From: Marinobacter sp. SS13-12
GTDB lineage: Bacteria > Pseudomonadota > Gammaproteobacteria > Pseudomonadales > Oleiphilaceae
NCBI RefSeq assembly: GCF_030227115.1
Contig: NZ_JASSUA010000001.1
Location: 1,550,001-1,614,000, forward strand
Length of the DNA stretch: 64,000 nt
Reading direction: 5' to 3'
Both the position numbers and the translations under genes were made by a program. The notes under the pieces are model-generated. The model ran no database searches and was not told the DNA's origin. It worked only from the letters and a program-made list of their open reading frames with translations. This document shows positions 17,940 through 26,631 of the stretch, in pieces (position 1 is the first letter of the stretch; each line of letters opens with the position of its first letter).

Positions 17940-20231
17940 TCAGGCGCTCAGCTCGCTGGCAGCACCTTGCTCGTCAGTTTCGAGGGTGACCGGCTCCAGA
18001 TCCGGGAAGAAGACCCCCTTCACTACCTGCCAGGTCACTGCCAGGGCGCCGACAATGAAGACCACGTCGCCGATGGTTCTGACCCAGCGCAGGGTCTGCA
18101 GGATATCGCTCTGCATGAAGGCTTCACTACGCGCGTACCACAGCCCTTCGCTGGCGCTGGCCACGAACTGGATGATGCCGACGGGCAGCAGGCTGGTGAA
18201 CAGCATCAATACCAGGCCAATGTTCAGCCACCAGAAGCCGACTTTCATCAGCCGCTCGTCAAAGACGATGCGTGGGCGGATGTAGCGCAGGATCAGAAGG
18301 GCGAAGCCCAGGGCCAGGAATCCGTAGACGCCAAAGAGAGCTGCGTGGGCGTGGGTGGGCGTTGTGTTCAGGCCCTGGATGTAATACAGCGCGATCGGTG
18401 GGTTGATCATGAACCCGAGTACGCCTGCACCCAGCATGTTCCAGAAGGCAACCGCCACGAAAAAGGTCAGCGGCCAGCGGATGTTTTCCATCCAGGGTGC
18501 GCGGGACTTCAAACGCCAGTTCTCCCATGCCTCGTAGCCGAGTACGACCAGTGGCACTACTTCAAGGGCACTGAAGGTGGCGCCTACCGCCATCACCGGT
18601 GTGGTGGTGCCGGAGAAGTACAGGTGGTGGAAGGTTCCCGGTACACCACCGAGCATGAACAGGCTGGCAGAAGCCAGGCTGGCGGACGTAGCCACAGTGC
18701 GGGACACCAGACCCATGCTGCAGAAAATGAAAGCCAGCGCAGCGGTGGCGAACACTTCAAAGAAGCCTTCAACCCACAGGTGGACAATCCACCAGCGCCA
18801 GTATTCCATGATGGAGATGTGAGTGCGTTCACCGTAGAAGAAGCCCGCACCATAGAAGAGGCCGATGGCAACGACCGAGGCGGTCAGCAGGGCCAGCAGG
18901 TTCTTGTCACCGGGCTGGCGCAGGGCGGGAACAATGCCGCGCAGCATCAGCACCAGCCAGAACACGATGCCGAGGAATTTGCCAATCTGCCAGAGACGCC
19001 CAAGGTCCACGTACTCGTAACCCTGGTGGCCCAGCATGAAGCTGAGGTTGGCGGGCATGATTTGGGCAATAGCCAGGAAGTTGCCGATAAACGAGCCGGC
19101 AACCACGGCCACCAGAGCCCAGAACAGCACGTCGACACCCAGCTTCTGGAATTTCGGATCCTTGCCGCCATTGATGATGGGGGCGAGGAACAGGCCGGCG
19201 GCCAGGAAGCCGGTGGCGATCCAGAACATGGCGGCCTGGATATGCCAGGTACGTAACAGCGAGTAGGGGAACCATTCGGAGGTGTTGATGCCGTAGAAGC
19301 TCTGCCCTTCCACCGTGTAATGCGCGGTAAAGCCGCCGAGCATCACCTGGAAGGTGAACAGGCCAACCACCAGTACCAGGTATTTGCCCAATGACTTCTG
19401 GGAAGGGGTGAGCCCAACGGCGCTCAACGGATCCTTGAGCGGGGCTTGCGGCTCCTCATCTTCTTTGCGCAGGAAGGCCCAGGCCCAGATCAGACCGCCG
19501 ACGCCGGCAATCAGCAGAACCACACTGATTAATGACCAGACCACGTTCTCCGCGCTCGGGGTGTTGTCAATCAGTGGCTCGTGAGGCCAGTTGTTGGTGT
19601 AGGTGACATCGCTGTCCGGGCGCTCGGTGGCAGCAGCCCAGGCTGTCCAGAAGAAGAACTCGGTCATCCGCTCGCGGCGCTCGGCGCTGGGCAGGGTGTT
19701 TTCCTTCATGGCGTAGTTTGAGCGCGTCGACTGCAACTCCGGCGCATCGCTGAACAGCCGGCTGTAGTAGTCGGCGGTCTCGTTGATGGCAGCTGTCCTG
19801 CGTTCAGACAGATGCAGGGTACTGGTGGCGTCATCGTAGGTATTGGTGCGGTACTCGGTCTTCAGGTCGTACTGCAGGGCGTTCTGCTGCTGCCCGGTGA
19901 GGCTGTGCCAGTCCTGCCCGTATTCCTCCTGAGCGGCAATTTCCAGCCAGGTTTCCAGTTCCCGGTGCAACCAGTCTGCGGTCCAGTCCGGCGCCTGATA
20001 GGCCCCGTGACCCCAGATAGACCCAAGCTGCATACCACCAACGGACTGCCACGCGGTCTGGCCGTCGAGAATGCTTTCCTCGGTCATCAGGGTGTCGCCG
20101 TTGGCAGACACGACCTGATCAGGAATGGGCGGCGCGGCGCGGTAAACTTCCGCCCCGAAATAGCCCAGTAACGTGAAGGTAACCCCCACGATGGCAATCA
20201 ACAGAAACCATAGGCGGCGGTATTTGGCCAT
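17940..20231 (-). CDS. norZ: Quinol-dependent nitric oxide reductase (single subunit)
   Basis: This 763-residue protein reduces NO to N2O using quinol directly. It is a long single-chain enzyme, with an N-terminal periplasmic domain (about residues 35-220) fused to a haem-copper-oxidase-like core of about 12 helices. Core His sites include TWHIQAAMFW, WIVHLWVEGFFE, TFHHLYFSG and THAHAALFG. The start at 20231 (MAKYRR) was chosen because GAGGAG lies 6 bases before it; the ATG at 20237 directly abuts that site. No norC-type partner is present. A palindromic NsrR-like site lies upstream. Confidence 0.94.
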   Translation of the reverse strand: MAKYRRLWFLLIAIVGVTFTLLGYFGAEVYRAAPPIPDQVVSANGDTLMTEESILDGQTAWQSVGGMQLGSIWGHGAYQAPDWTADWLHRELETWLEIAAQEEYGQDWHSLTGQQQNALQYDLKTEYRTNTYDDATSTLHLSERRTAAINETADYYSRLFSDAPELQSTRSNYAMKENTLPSAERRERMTEFFFWTAWAAATERPDSDVTYTNNWPHEPLIDNTPSAENVVWSLISVVLLIAGVGGLIWAWAFLRKEDEEPQAPLKDPLSAVGLTPSQKSLGKYLVLVVGLFTFQVMLGGFTAHYTVEGQSFYGINTSEWFPYSLLRTWHIQAAMFWIATGFLAAGLFLAPIINGGKDPKFQKLGVDVLFWALVAVVAGSFIGNFLAIAQIMPANLSFMLGHQGYEYVDLGRLWQIGKFLGIVFWLVLMLRGIVPALRQPGDKNLLALLTASVVAIGLFYGAGFFYGERTHISIMEYWRWWIVHLWVEGFFEVFATAALAFIFCSMGLVSRTVATSASLASASLFMLGGVPGTFHHLYFSGTTTPVMAVGATFSALEVVPLVVLGYEAWENWRLKSRAPWMENIRWPLTFFVAVAFWNMLGAGVLGFMINPPIALYYIQGLNTTPTHAHAALFGVYGFLALGFALLILRYIRPRIVFDERLMKVGFWWLNIGLVLMLFTSLLPVGIIQFVASASEGLWYARSEAFMQSDILQTLRWVRTIGDVVFIVGALAVTWQVVKGVFFPDLEPVTLETDEQGAASELSA

Positions 20232-20253
20232 GGTCATCTCCTCTCTGGTTTAA

Positions 20254-20274
20254 AGATGTACTAATAATACATCT
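20254..20274. promoter_or_regulatory. NsrR-like operator before the NO reductase gene
   Basis: AGATGTA-N7-TACATCT forms an inverted repeat resembling the NsrR consensus (AAGATGYATTT and its complement). It lies about 25 bases upstream of the norZ start, where bound NsrR would block transcription until NO destroys its cluster. A single half-site, AAGATGTATT, occurs at 20412-20421 before the divergent small gene. Confidence 0.75.
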
Positions 20275-20447
20275 ATAAAAATAAAAAGTAACTGGTTTGC
20301 GCCATTTTCTGAGAGGTAACCACGGGGTGGTATTCTTTGATAGTGGTGGCAGAGAGCGAAGTACAGGGTTTGCACTGGTTGTTGAAAATGTGATCAGTTA
20401 GGTCTATATTAAAGATGTATTCAATATAATTTAATGGGGGGAAGGGG

Positions 20448-20663
20448 ATGGAGAAGCTACTCGGGTTCGCAAATGGCGCCATGCTTGCGTCGACCGTTGG
20501 GCTGCTGGCCACTATTCTGCTCGCCTATCCGTTTGCCGGTTCTTTGCCCATGGCCGGACAGATCATCGCCCACATCGGAACCCTGTTGTTTGCCACCAGC
20601 ATCAAGATTTCATACGTCACCAGGCTGGTGTCACTGAAACAACTGGGGAGACCCGTACACTGA
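20448..20663 (+). CDS. Small membrane protein, function unknown
   Basis: A 71-residue protein with two hydrophobic segments (about residues 12-28 and 36-55). ATG 20448 is preceded by the strong purine run GGGGGGAAGGGG. It is divergent from norZ and followed by a DUF454 gene and nsrR on the same strand. The half NsrR-like site at 20412-20421 suggests NO-linked expression. I do not recognise a family. Confidence 0.65.
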   Translation: MEKLLGFANGAMLASTVGLLATILLAYPFAGSLPMAGQIIAHIGTLLFATSIKISYVTRLVSLKQLGRPVH

Positions 20664-20715
20664 TTAAAGGTAGAATGACGACATATCTTGCTGTCGTTCT
20701 CGAGAGAGGATGCTG

Positions 20716-21084
20716 ATGATTCCATTGTCCGGAAGAACCGGTTTCCAGATCCTTGCGTATACAAGTATCGCATTGGCTGCTATCGGTGTTGTGTTGCCAC
20801 TGTTGCCGACCACACCGTTTGTTCTGCTTGCTGCCTGGTCTGCAAGTAAGGGCTCGCCTGCTTTTGCTGAATGGCTGGAGAATCACCAGGCTTTTGGTCC
20901 GGCGATAGAAAACTGGCGCAGCAGGGGCGCCATTCCCCGCAAGGGAAAATGGCTTGCCTGTGTGATGCTGTGTGTAAGTTGGTCCGTGCTGTTTATTAGT
21001 GGCTCGGCACCTGCGGTGCTGGTAGCGACAGGTCTGATTTTTTTTGGCCTCGCCTGTTATCTCTTAACACGTGCCTCGTACTAA
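20716..21084 (+). CDS. DUF454 (YbaN-type) inner-membrane protein
   Basis: A 122-residue membrane protein of the DUF454 family, recognised from GVVLPLLPTTPFVLLAAW, the soluble loop with WLENHQAFGPAIENWRSRGAI and two C-terminal helices. Function is unknown; family members often sit near respiratory or NO-response genes. ATG 20716 was chosen over 20710 because the AGAGAGG site is 6-7 bases away from it. It lies 29 bases before nsrR. Confidence 0.85.
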   Translation: MIPLSGRTGFQILAYTSIALAAIGVVLPLLPTTPFVLLAAWSASKGSPAFAEWLENHQAFGPAIENWRSRGAIPRKGKWLACVMLCVSWSVLFISGSAPAVLVATGLIFFGLACYLLTRASY

Positions 21085-21113
21085 CGATGCATCTGAAGTA
21101 TTGGAGTTGGTAA

Positions 21114-21551
21114 ATGCATATCACCCGTTACACCGATTATTCCCTGCGTGTTCTGATCTACCTGGCGGTGCAGGGTGACGAACTGGCAACGATTCAGGAA
21201 ATCGCAGACAGCTACGACATCTCCAAGAATCACTTGATGAAGGTGGTTCATCAGCTCAACAAAAAGGGCTACATCGAGACTGTCAGGGGTAAGAAAGGCG
21301 GTATGCGGTTGCAGATGGCGCCTGCGGACATCAACGTTGGCATTCTTGTGCGGGAAACTGAACAGGACCTCAATATTGTTGAATGTTTCTCATCAAAGAA
21401 CGCCTGTCGGATCACGCCGGTCTGTGGCTTGAAATCCATGCTTGGGGAAGCTCTGACCGCCTTTCTCGAAACCCTGGACAAGTACACTCTGGCAGATATC
21501 ATTCAGGATCAACACCGCCCCCAGCTTCTCAGGCTGTTACAGATTGCGTGA
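21114..21551 (+). CDS. nsrR: NO-sensing Rrf2-family repressor NsrR
   Basis: A 145-residue Rrf2 winged-helix repressor. The N-terminal half holds the DNA-binding helices (ELATIQEIADSYDISKNHLM), and Cys91, Cys98 and Cys104 form the iron-sulfur binding loop seen in NsrR. Nitrosylation of the cluster releases DNA. The position near norZ and the NsrR-like operator at 20254 support this rather than IscR or another Rrf2 member. A GATGCATC palindrome at 21086-21093 just before the start may be an autoregulatory half-site. Confidence 0.92.
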   Translation: MHITRYTDYSLRVLIYLAVQGDELATIQEIADSYDISKNHLMKVVHQLNKKGYIETVRGKKGGMRLQMAPADINVGILVRETEQDLNIVECFSSKNACRITPVCGLKSMLGEALTAFLETLDKYTLADIIQDQHRPQLLRLLQIA

Positions 21552-21677
21552 CACCTGCCTGCGGTGGGAACAAAAACTTACCGTATCGAGACATCTTTAA
21601 TCAAAGTCTGCCCTCCCGGTTCGATAGAATGGTGATAAGCAAACCTATCACAACAATATCAAGCAAGAGGGCGGGTT

Positions 21678-23522
21678 TTGCAGCTATCCATGTTTCTGGT
21701 GCTGCTCCTGTGCCTGGTTCAGGGGACAGCGCTCGCTAGTACCGGGATAACAGACCCTCGTCCGGTGATTCTGGACGAGGACAGCGAGCGCCTGAATATC
21801 TCCCGTCACCTGTCCTACTACGAGGATGCCTCTGGCGCCTACGGTATCGAGGACATTCTGGCTGACTGGCCATTGATTGCCTCGGTCGAAAAGCCGGATG
21901 ACGCCTACAATTTTGGTTTCACCGACTCCACCTACTGGTTTCATACCCGAATTGAGAATCGCGGCAACCCCAGTGATCGCTGGGTCATAGAAGGGCTTTA
22001 TCCGATCATTGACCGGATGGATGTCTTCTTTCTCCGCGAAGATGGCCGCATTGAGCGCCATCTGGCTGGCGACTCCGTACCCTTCGCGACCCGCGGCCGG
22101 ACCCATCACAATATCAACTTTTCGTTTGATCTCGGGGCGGGTGAGTCCACCGATGTCTTCTTCCGTGTTCGTACCTCTGGCGCAGTCCAGATGCAGTTGA
22201 TGTTGTGGGAGAACGAAGCGTTCAGCGAAGCCGATCACCAGGAGCGGTTTGTCCTGGGGATCTACTACGGCCTGCTTTTCTGTATGGCGGCGTTCAACCT
22301 GTTGATTTTCATATCCATACGCGACAAGAACTATCTCTGGTATGTGTCCTATATCGCCTTCTACGGGCTCCTCCAGTTTACGCTGAATGGGCTTGCCTTT
22401 GAGCACCTGTGGCCGGAGAGCACCTGGTGGAACAACCGGGCCGTCTCCTTCCTGATTGCCATGGGTATGTTCAGCATTCTTGGCTTTTCCAAGTCGTTTC
22501 TTGCCCTGAAGGAAAATGCTCCGCGGCTGGAGCGGATATTCGTTGGCTTCATGGTGTTCTTCCCACTGATGGCACTGGCCTCTCTGTTCTGGCCAGCGTA
22601 TGGGCCTGTTATTCGGGTAACCACGTTCATGGCGTCGGTGTCAGTGCTCTTTATCCTGGCCGGTGGCGGGATTTGCCTGTACCGGAACTTCAAGCCTGCG
22701 CGCTATTTCATGATCGCCTGGTCTGCACTGCTTGCGGGGATGATTCTGTATACCCTGAAAACCTTTGGTTTGGCGCCTGCCAACTTCATTACCGACTACG
22801 GCATCCAGATTGGTTCTGCTTTTGAAGTGATCCTGCTGTCGCTGGCGCTGGCCGACCGCATGAGGCTGCTGATGCTGGAAAACCAGCAGATCCAGGAAGA
22901 AATGACGCATCGCCTCGAGCAACGGGTTTCAGAAAGGACATCGGAACTGGAAGTGGCGAACCGGCAACTGGAGGCACTCAGCTCAACCGATGGACTGACG
23001 GGGGTTTTCAATCGACGTTATTTCGATGAGCGGCTGTCCGAGGAAAGTGTGCGATGCAGTCGCAGTGGCCCGCTGTCGTTGCTGATGATTGATGTCGACC
23101 TGTTCAAACCACTCAATGACTCGCTGGGTCACCAGGCTGGTGACGCCTGTCTCAAGGCGCTAGCCAGTGCCATCTCAGCGACGGTTAACCGTCGGGCGGA
23201 TGTTGTTGCCCGGTATGGCGGAGAGGAATTCGTGGTGATTCTGCCCGATACCGATTCGGCAGGGGCACGGTTAATGGCAGATCAAATCCGTAAGAAGATC
23301 TGCGGCAAGCTGGGCTTTACCTGGAACGACCGGGCCGTTCCAGTGTCTGTCAGTGTCGGTGTGGCTACGGCACCGGCCAGGCAGCGGGTCGAACCCGATG
23401 AGCTGATCGGCGCCGCAGACGCGGCCCTGTACGAAGCCAAGCAGGGCGGGCGCAATACGGTCAGGTACAGGGACTGCGCCAGCAGTCATGCCGGCGTGCA
23501 ATTCCCGACACATCAGGACTGA
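21678..23522 (+). CDS. 7TMR-DISM membrane diguanylate cyclase
   Basis: A 614-residue sensor that should make cyclic di-GMP. It has a signal peptide, a periplasmic 7TMR-DISM extracellular domain (about residues 25-170), seven hydrophobic segments (about 185-390), a short coiled coil (LEQRVSERTSELEVANRQLE), then a GGDEF domain with the intact active motif RYGGEEFVVILPD. The TTG start at 21678 is supported by AAGAGG about 7 bases upstream; ATG 21690 is the alternative. The 3' end overlaps the convergent desaturase gene by 10 bases. The ligand is unknown. Confidence 0.9.
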   Translation: MQLSMFLVLLLCLVQGTALASTGITDPRPVILDEDSERLNISRHLSYYEDASGAYGIEDILADWPLIASVEKPDDAYNFGFTDSTYWFHTRIENRGNPSDRWVIEGLYPIIDRMDVFFLREDGRIERHLAGDSVPFATRGRTHHNINFSFDLGAGESTDVFFRVRTSGAVQMQLMLWENEAFSEADHQERFVLGIYYGLLFCMAAFNLLIFISIRDKNYLWYVSYIAFYGLLQFTLNGLAFEHLWPESTWWNNRAVSFLIAMGMFSILGFSKSFLALKENAPRLERIFVGFMVFFPLMALASLFWPAYGPVIRVTTFMASVSVLFILAGGGICLYRNFKPARYFMIAWSALLAGMILYTLKTFGLAPANFITDYGIQIGSAFEVILLSLALADRMRLLMLENQQIQEEMTHRLEQRVSERTSELEVANRQLEALSSTDGLTGVFNRRYFDERLSEESVRCSRSGPLSLLMIDVDLFKPLNDSLGHQAGDACLKALASAISATVNRRADVVARYGGEEFVVILPDTDSAGARLMADQIRKKICGKLGFTWNDRAVPVSVSVGVATAPARQRVEPDELIGAADAALYEAKQGGRNTVRYRDCASSHAGVQFPTHQD

Positions 23523-24610
23523 GCGTCGGCATTACTGAATTCAGGCAGCATCCGGTTGCGCATGCGATCGGGCAGGGAATACCCCAGAATACGCTTCAGT
23601 ACCGTAGAGTACTGCCTGGCGAAGGTTCCGGTGTTGTAGGGGATGCCGTGCTTTTTACACACTGCCTGCACCTGCTCCGAGATCTCCGGGTACCGGTGTG
23701 CTGGCAGGTCCGGGAAGATGTGATGCTCCACCTGGTAGCTCAGGTGGCCACTCATCACGTGCATCCACTTGCCGCCGGTAAAGTTGCTCGAGCCGGTCAG
23801 CTGGCGCAGGTACCAGTGGCCTTTGCTCTCACCTTCGCACTCCTCCTCGGAAAAGGTTTCCGCATCCTGGGTAAAGTGGCCACAGAAAATGACCGTGGAT
23901 GACCACAGGTTGCGGATCAGGTTGGCGCCGACATTGCCGGCCAGCACCACCGGTGCTACCGGAAAAGTGACCAGGGGAAAGAACACGTAATCCTTGAACG
24001 CCTGGCGTCCACCCTTGCGAAAGAAGTCCTTCAGGAACGGGATCTTCTCACGCACCGAAATTTCCCGGCGGCGGATCCGCTCGGATTCCAGCTCATGCAG
24101 CCCTACGCCCCACTGGAAGAATACGCTCAGCAGGACATAGTTGATGAACTGCAGGCTGTGGGCCGGCTTCCACTTGTCATCGTCGCTCAGCCTCAACAGC
24201 GCATAGCCGTAGTCCCGGTCCTTGCCAATGATGTTGGTGTAGGTGTGGTGTTCGTAGTTGTGAGTGCGTCGCCAGGAATCGCCGGTGCACACCGTGTCCC
24301 ACTCGTAGGTCTGGGAGTGGAGAGACGGGTCATTCATCCAGTCGTACTGGCCGTGCATCACGTTATGGCCGATTTCCATGTTCTCGATGATCTTGGAGAT
24401 GCCCAGCGCTGCGGTGGCAGCGATGAACACCGGCGGGATAAACCCGAAAGGCATCAGCACACGGCCGCCCACTTCCAGGGAGCGGTGCAGGCGGACTATC
24501 TTGCGGATGTAACGGGCGTCCCGTTCACCCAGGTCGGCAATCACCTGGTCACGGATGGTATCCAGGTCCTGTTCCAGTTCTTTCAACTGTGTTTCGTTCA
24601 TCTTATTCAT
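23513..24610 (-). CDS. desB: Membrane fatty acyl desaturase, DesB-like
   Basis: A 365-residue membrane di-iron desaturase. The three His boxes are HNVMHGQYDW, HNYEHHTYTN and QVEHHIFPDLP, and the N-terminal third has two hydrophobic hairpins. It should insert a double bond into acyl chains, probably acyl-CoA, using electrons from the reductase encoded just upstream (24680-25783). The arrangement with that gene and a divergent TetR gene matches desT-desC-desB of Pseudomonas aeruginosa. Confidence 0.88.
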   Translation of the reverse strand: MNKMNETQLKELEQDLDTIRDQVIADLGERDARYIRKIVRLHRSLEVGGRVLMPFGFIPPVFIAATAALGISKIIENMEIGHNVMHGQYDWMNDPSLHSQTYEWDTVCTGDSWRRTHNYEHHTYTNIIGKDRDYGYALLRLSDDDKWKPAHSLQFINYVLLSVFFQWGVGLHELESERIRRREISVREKIPFLKDFFRKGGRQAFKDYVFFPLVTFPVAPVVLAGNVGANLIRNLWSSTVIFCGHFTQDAETFSEEECEGESKGHWYLRQLTGSSNFTGGKWMHVMSGHLSYQVEHHIFPDLPAHRYPEISEQVQAVCKKHGIPYNTGTFARQYSTVLKRILGYSLPDRMRNRMLPEFSNADAQS

Positions 24611-24679
24611 GGTGTTCTCCTAGCAGCACCCTTGGTCCGGCACTGCGAATAATGGGTTCAGGCGTTGTGGCAGGGTCGG

Positions 24680-25783
24680 TCAGATATCAATGGACACCGG
24701 CCCGCTGGGAACAGACACACAAAGCTGAATGGTTTCCTCGCCTGGCCCGGACGCTTTCCCGGTCAGGCGATTGACGACAGTCCCGCTGGTCTTGCGGCAA
24801 CTGCACTGGTGGCAGATACCCATGCGGCAGCCATGACGGGGGGACAACTTCGCCGCCTCTGCAATTTCCAGCAGAACGGCATCGCCTTCGGACGAGACAT
24901 CCAGGTTGCTGCGCTCAAAGCGGACAGCGCCGCCCAGGGTGTCGGTATCCAGATGGGCTGCCGGTACCGAGAAGAAAGTGCTGTGAATACGGTCTTCGGA
25001 AATGCCCCGGCGATAAAGCAGGTCATTTGCCAGGTCCATAAGCCCCTTCGGTCCACAGAGGTAACAGCGCCGTGCCGTCAGCCCGGGAACCTCGTCCAGG
25101 TGTTGATCGCTGAGAAACTGCGGGGTTTCTGTCTCGCTGGTGGCGAAGATATTCAATGTGAAGGCCGGCCAGCGACCGGCCAGCGCATGCAGTTTTTCCG
25201 CGGCGATCACATCTGCCTGGGTGCGCACAAAATACAGCAGGGTAACCGGCGCCCGGTAGTCTGAGGCCGCCATGGTTTCGAGCTGGCTCAGTACCGGTGT
25301 AATACCACTGCCACCGGCAATGTACAGGGCCGGCTCCTGGGGATCGGGGATCCGGAAATCCCCGAATGCATCGCCCAGGCCGATCACCGTGTCGGTTTCC
25401 AGATGGTCGTGCATCCAGTTTGTCACCAGCCCGCCCGGAAGGCGTTTGATAGTCAGGGTGACAGCCCCGTCGCTGCGCCATTGGAGCGGCGAACTGGACA
25501 GGCTGAAGGTCCGGCTGCGGCGAATGCCGTCTATATCAATTCCGATATTGACGTGCTGGCCGGCTTCAAACCCCTGCCAGCGTTTCGCGGGCGCCAGCAC
25601 AAAGGTCTTGGTGTCGGCAGTTTCGTTGTAGATGGCTGTCACCATGGCCGGAGTGTATTGCTGGACCCACATGGGATTGATGCGCTCCAGCAGGGGGTCG
25701 AAAAAGGCAGCCGGGTCGTCCCGGTTAAAAAGCTGCCTGCCGAGCCAGTGCAGGGTGGGTGACTTCTCCAGTACAGATATCAT
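24680..25783 (-). CDS. desC: Flavin/[2Fe-2S] oxidoreductase partner of the desaturase, DesC-like
   Basis: A 367-residue electron-transfer protein that should pass electrons from NAD(P)H to the desaturase. It has an FAD-binding barrel (about residues 45-145, with RSRTFSLSSSP), a nucleotide domain (YIAGGSGITPVLSQLE) and a C-terminal plant-type ferredoxin (CRMGICHQCSC, later LCVSVP). ATG 25783 was chosen over an upstream in-frame ATG because AGGAGAAC lies before it and the longer form would run through the operator region. Confidence 0.9.
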   Translation of the reverse strand: MISVLEKSPTLHWLGRQLFNRDDPAAFFDPLLERINPMWVQQYTPAMVTAIYNETADTKTFVLAPAKRWQGFEAGQHVNIGIDIDGIRRSRTFSLSSSPLQWRSDGAVTLTIKRLPGGLVTNWMHDHLETDTVIGLGDAFGDFRIPDPQEPALYIAGGSGITPVLSQLETMAASDYRAPVTLLYFVRTQADVIAAEKLHALAGRWPAFTLNIFATSETETPQFLSDQHLDEVPGLTARRCYLCGPKGLMDLANDLLYRRGISEDRIHSTFFSVPAAHLDTDTLGGAVRFERSNLDVSSEGDAVLLEIAEAAKLSPRHGCRMGICHQCSCRKTSGTVVNRLTGKASGPGEETIQLCVSVPSGPVSIDI

Positions 25784-25804
25784 GATCGTTCTCCTATGTA
25801 CTGA

Positions 25805-25939
25805 TGTGTACAAGTGTTCACTAATGTGTACGACTGTACACATCGAAGGTCAGGGCAGCAATCAGGCGCATAACATTGTCCTATAATGACAAGTTCGGGT
25901 TATTTTTGGTGCGCGGATGTGTACACTTGTTGACATGTG
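25805..25939. promoter_or_regulatory. DesT-type operator region between desC and desT
   Basis: The divergent gap contains repeated GTGTACA half-sites. They occur as TGTGTACAAGTGTTCA (25805-25820), TGTGTACGACTGTACACA (near 25825-25842) and TGTGTACACTTGTTGACA (25918-25935). The palindromic spacing suits a TetR dimer. Control of both divergent genes by the adjacent TetR protein is inferred from the DesT model. Confidence 0.65.
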
Positions 25940-25965
25940 AGTGACAGACGAGCTGTACCGGGTCT

Positions 25966-26595
25966 ATGGCAGACAAACAACGACGCAAGCCGGGTGAAAC
26001 CCGTGAGAAACTGATGAACGCGGCACTGGCCCTGGTGGGCAAGGGCAGGCACTTTGCCAGTTTAGGGATACGGGAGGTAACCCGGCAGGCGGGGGTGGTG
26101 CCCACCTCGTTCTACCGGCATTTCCGCAATATGGACGATCTCGGACTGCAACTGGTGGACGAGCTGGGGCTGGTACTGCGACGAATGATGCGGGAGGCCC
26201 GCGCCAATGTGTTTCAGGCGGACAAGCTGATTGACGAGTCGGTAGGCATCTTTATTACCCATGCCCAGAACAATCGCAGCTTCTTCATGTTCATGGCCCA
26301 GGGGCTGGCCGGGGAGAGCCGGGCGATTCAGGAAGGTATCCGCAGTGAGATGCGCTATTTCGCCAGCGAGCTGGCCAACGACCTGCGGCGGCTAAAACTG
26401 GCCGATCATCTCAGCGACGCCGATCTGGACCTGACCTGTGACCTGGTGGTGCGCAGTGTGGCCTTCAGTCTTACGGACATCCTGGGTATCTCGCCCGAGG
26501 ACGATTATCAGGAAGAGCAGGTCAGAAAACGCACGGCCCGTTTCCTGCAACTTATTTTCGTAGGCGCCGCCCACTGGAAAAGCCACCCCGATTAA
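25966..26595 (+). CDS. desT: TetR-family regulator, DesT/FabR-like
   Basis: A 209-residue TetR repressor. The N-terminal domain contains the helix-turn-helix GIREVTRQAGVVPTSFYRHF (about residues 34-53), and the C-terminal domain would bind an acyl effector. DesT in Pseudomonas senses the saturated to unsaturated acyl-CoA ratio and represses desCB; the same gene order here supports that role. Its stop codon lies inside a terminator hairpin. Confidence 0.85.
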   Translation: MADKQRRKPGETREKLMNAALALVGKGRHFASLGIREVTRQAGVVPTSFYRHFRNMDDLGLQLVDELGLVLRRMMREARANVFQADKLIDESVGIFITHAQNNRSFFMFMAQGLAGESRAIQEGIRSEMRYFASELANDLRRLKLADHLSDADLDLTCDLVVRSVAFSLTDILGISPEDDYQEEQVRKRTARFLQLIFVGAAHWKSHPD

Positions 26596-26610
26596 CCCGG
26601 GGTGGCTTTT
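26577..26610. terminator. Bidirectional rho-independent terminator
   Basis: A 15-base stem (AAAAGCCACCCCG at the left, CGGGGTGGCTTTT at the right) around a short loop, flanked by A and T runs, ends the TetR gene on the plus strand and the wax ester synthase gene on the minus strand. The desT stop codon is within the loop. Confidence 0.88.
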
Positions 26611-26631
26611 CAGTCGCGGAATGGCGGGCGA

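Noticed and set aside
17799-19256. Long plus-strand open frame of 485 codons opposite the NO reductase gene
   Set aside because: It is a high-GC shadow with low-complexity His/Gln/Gly-rich product; the minus-strand gene is a clear enzyme.
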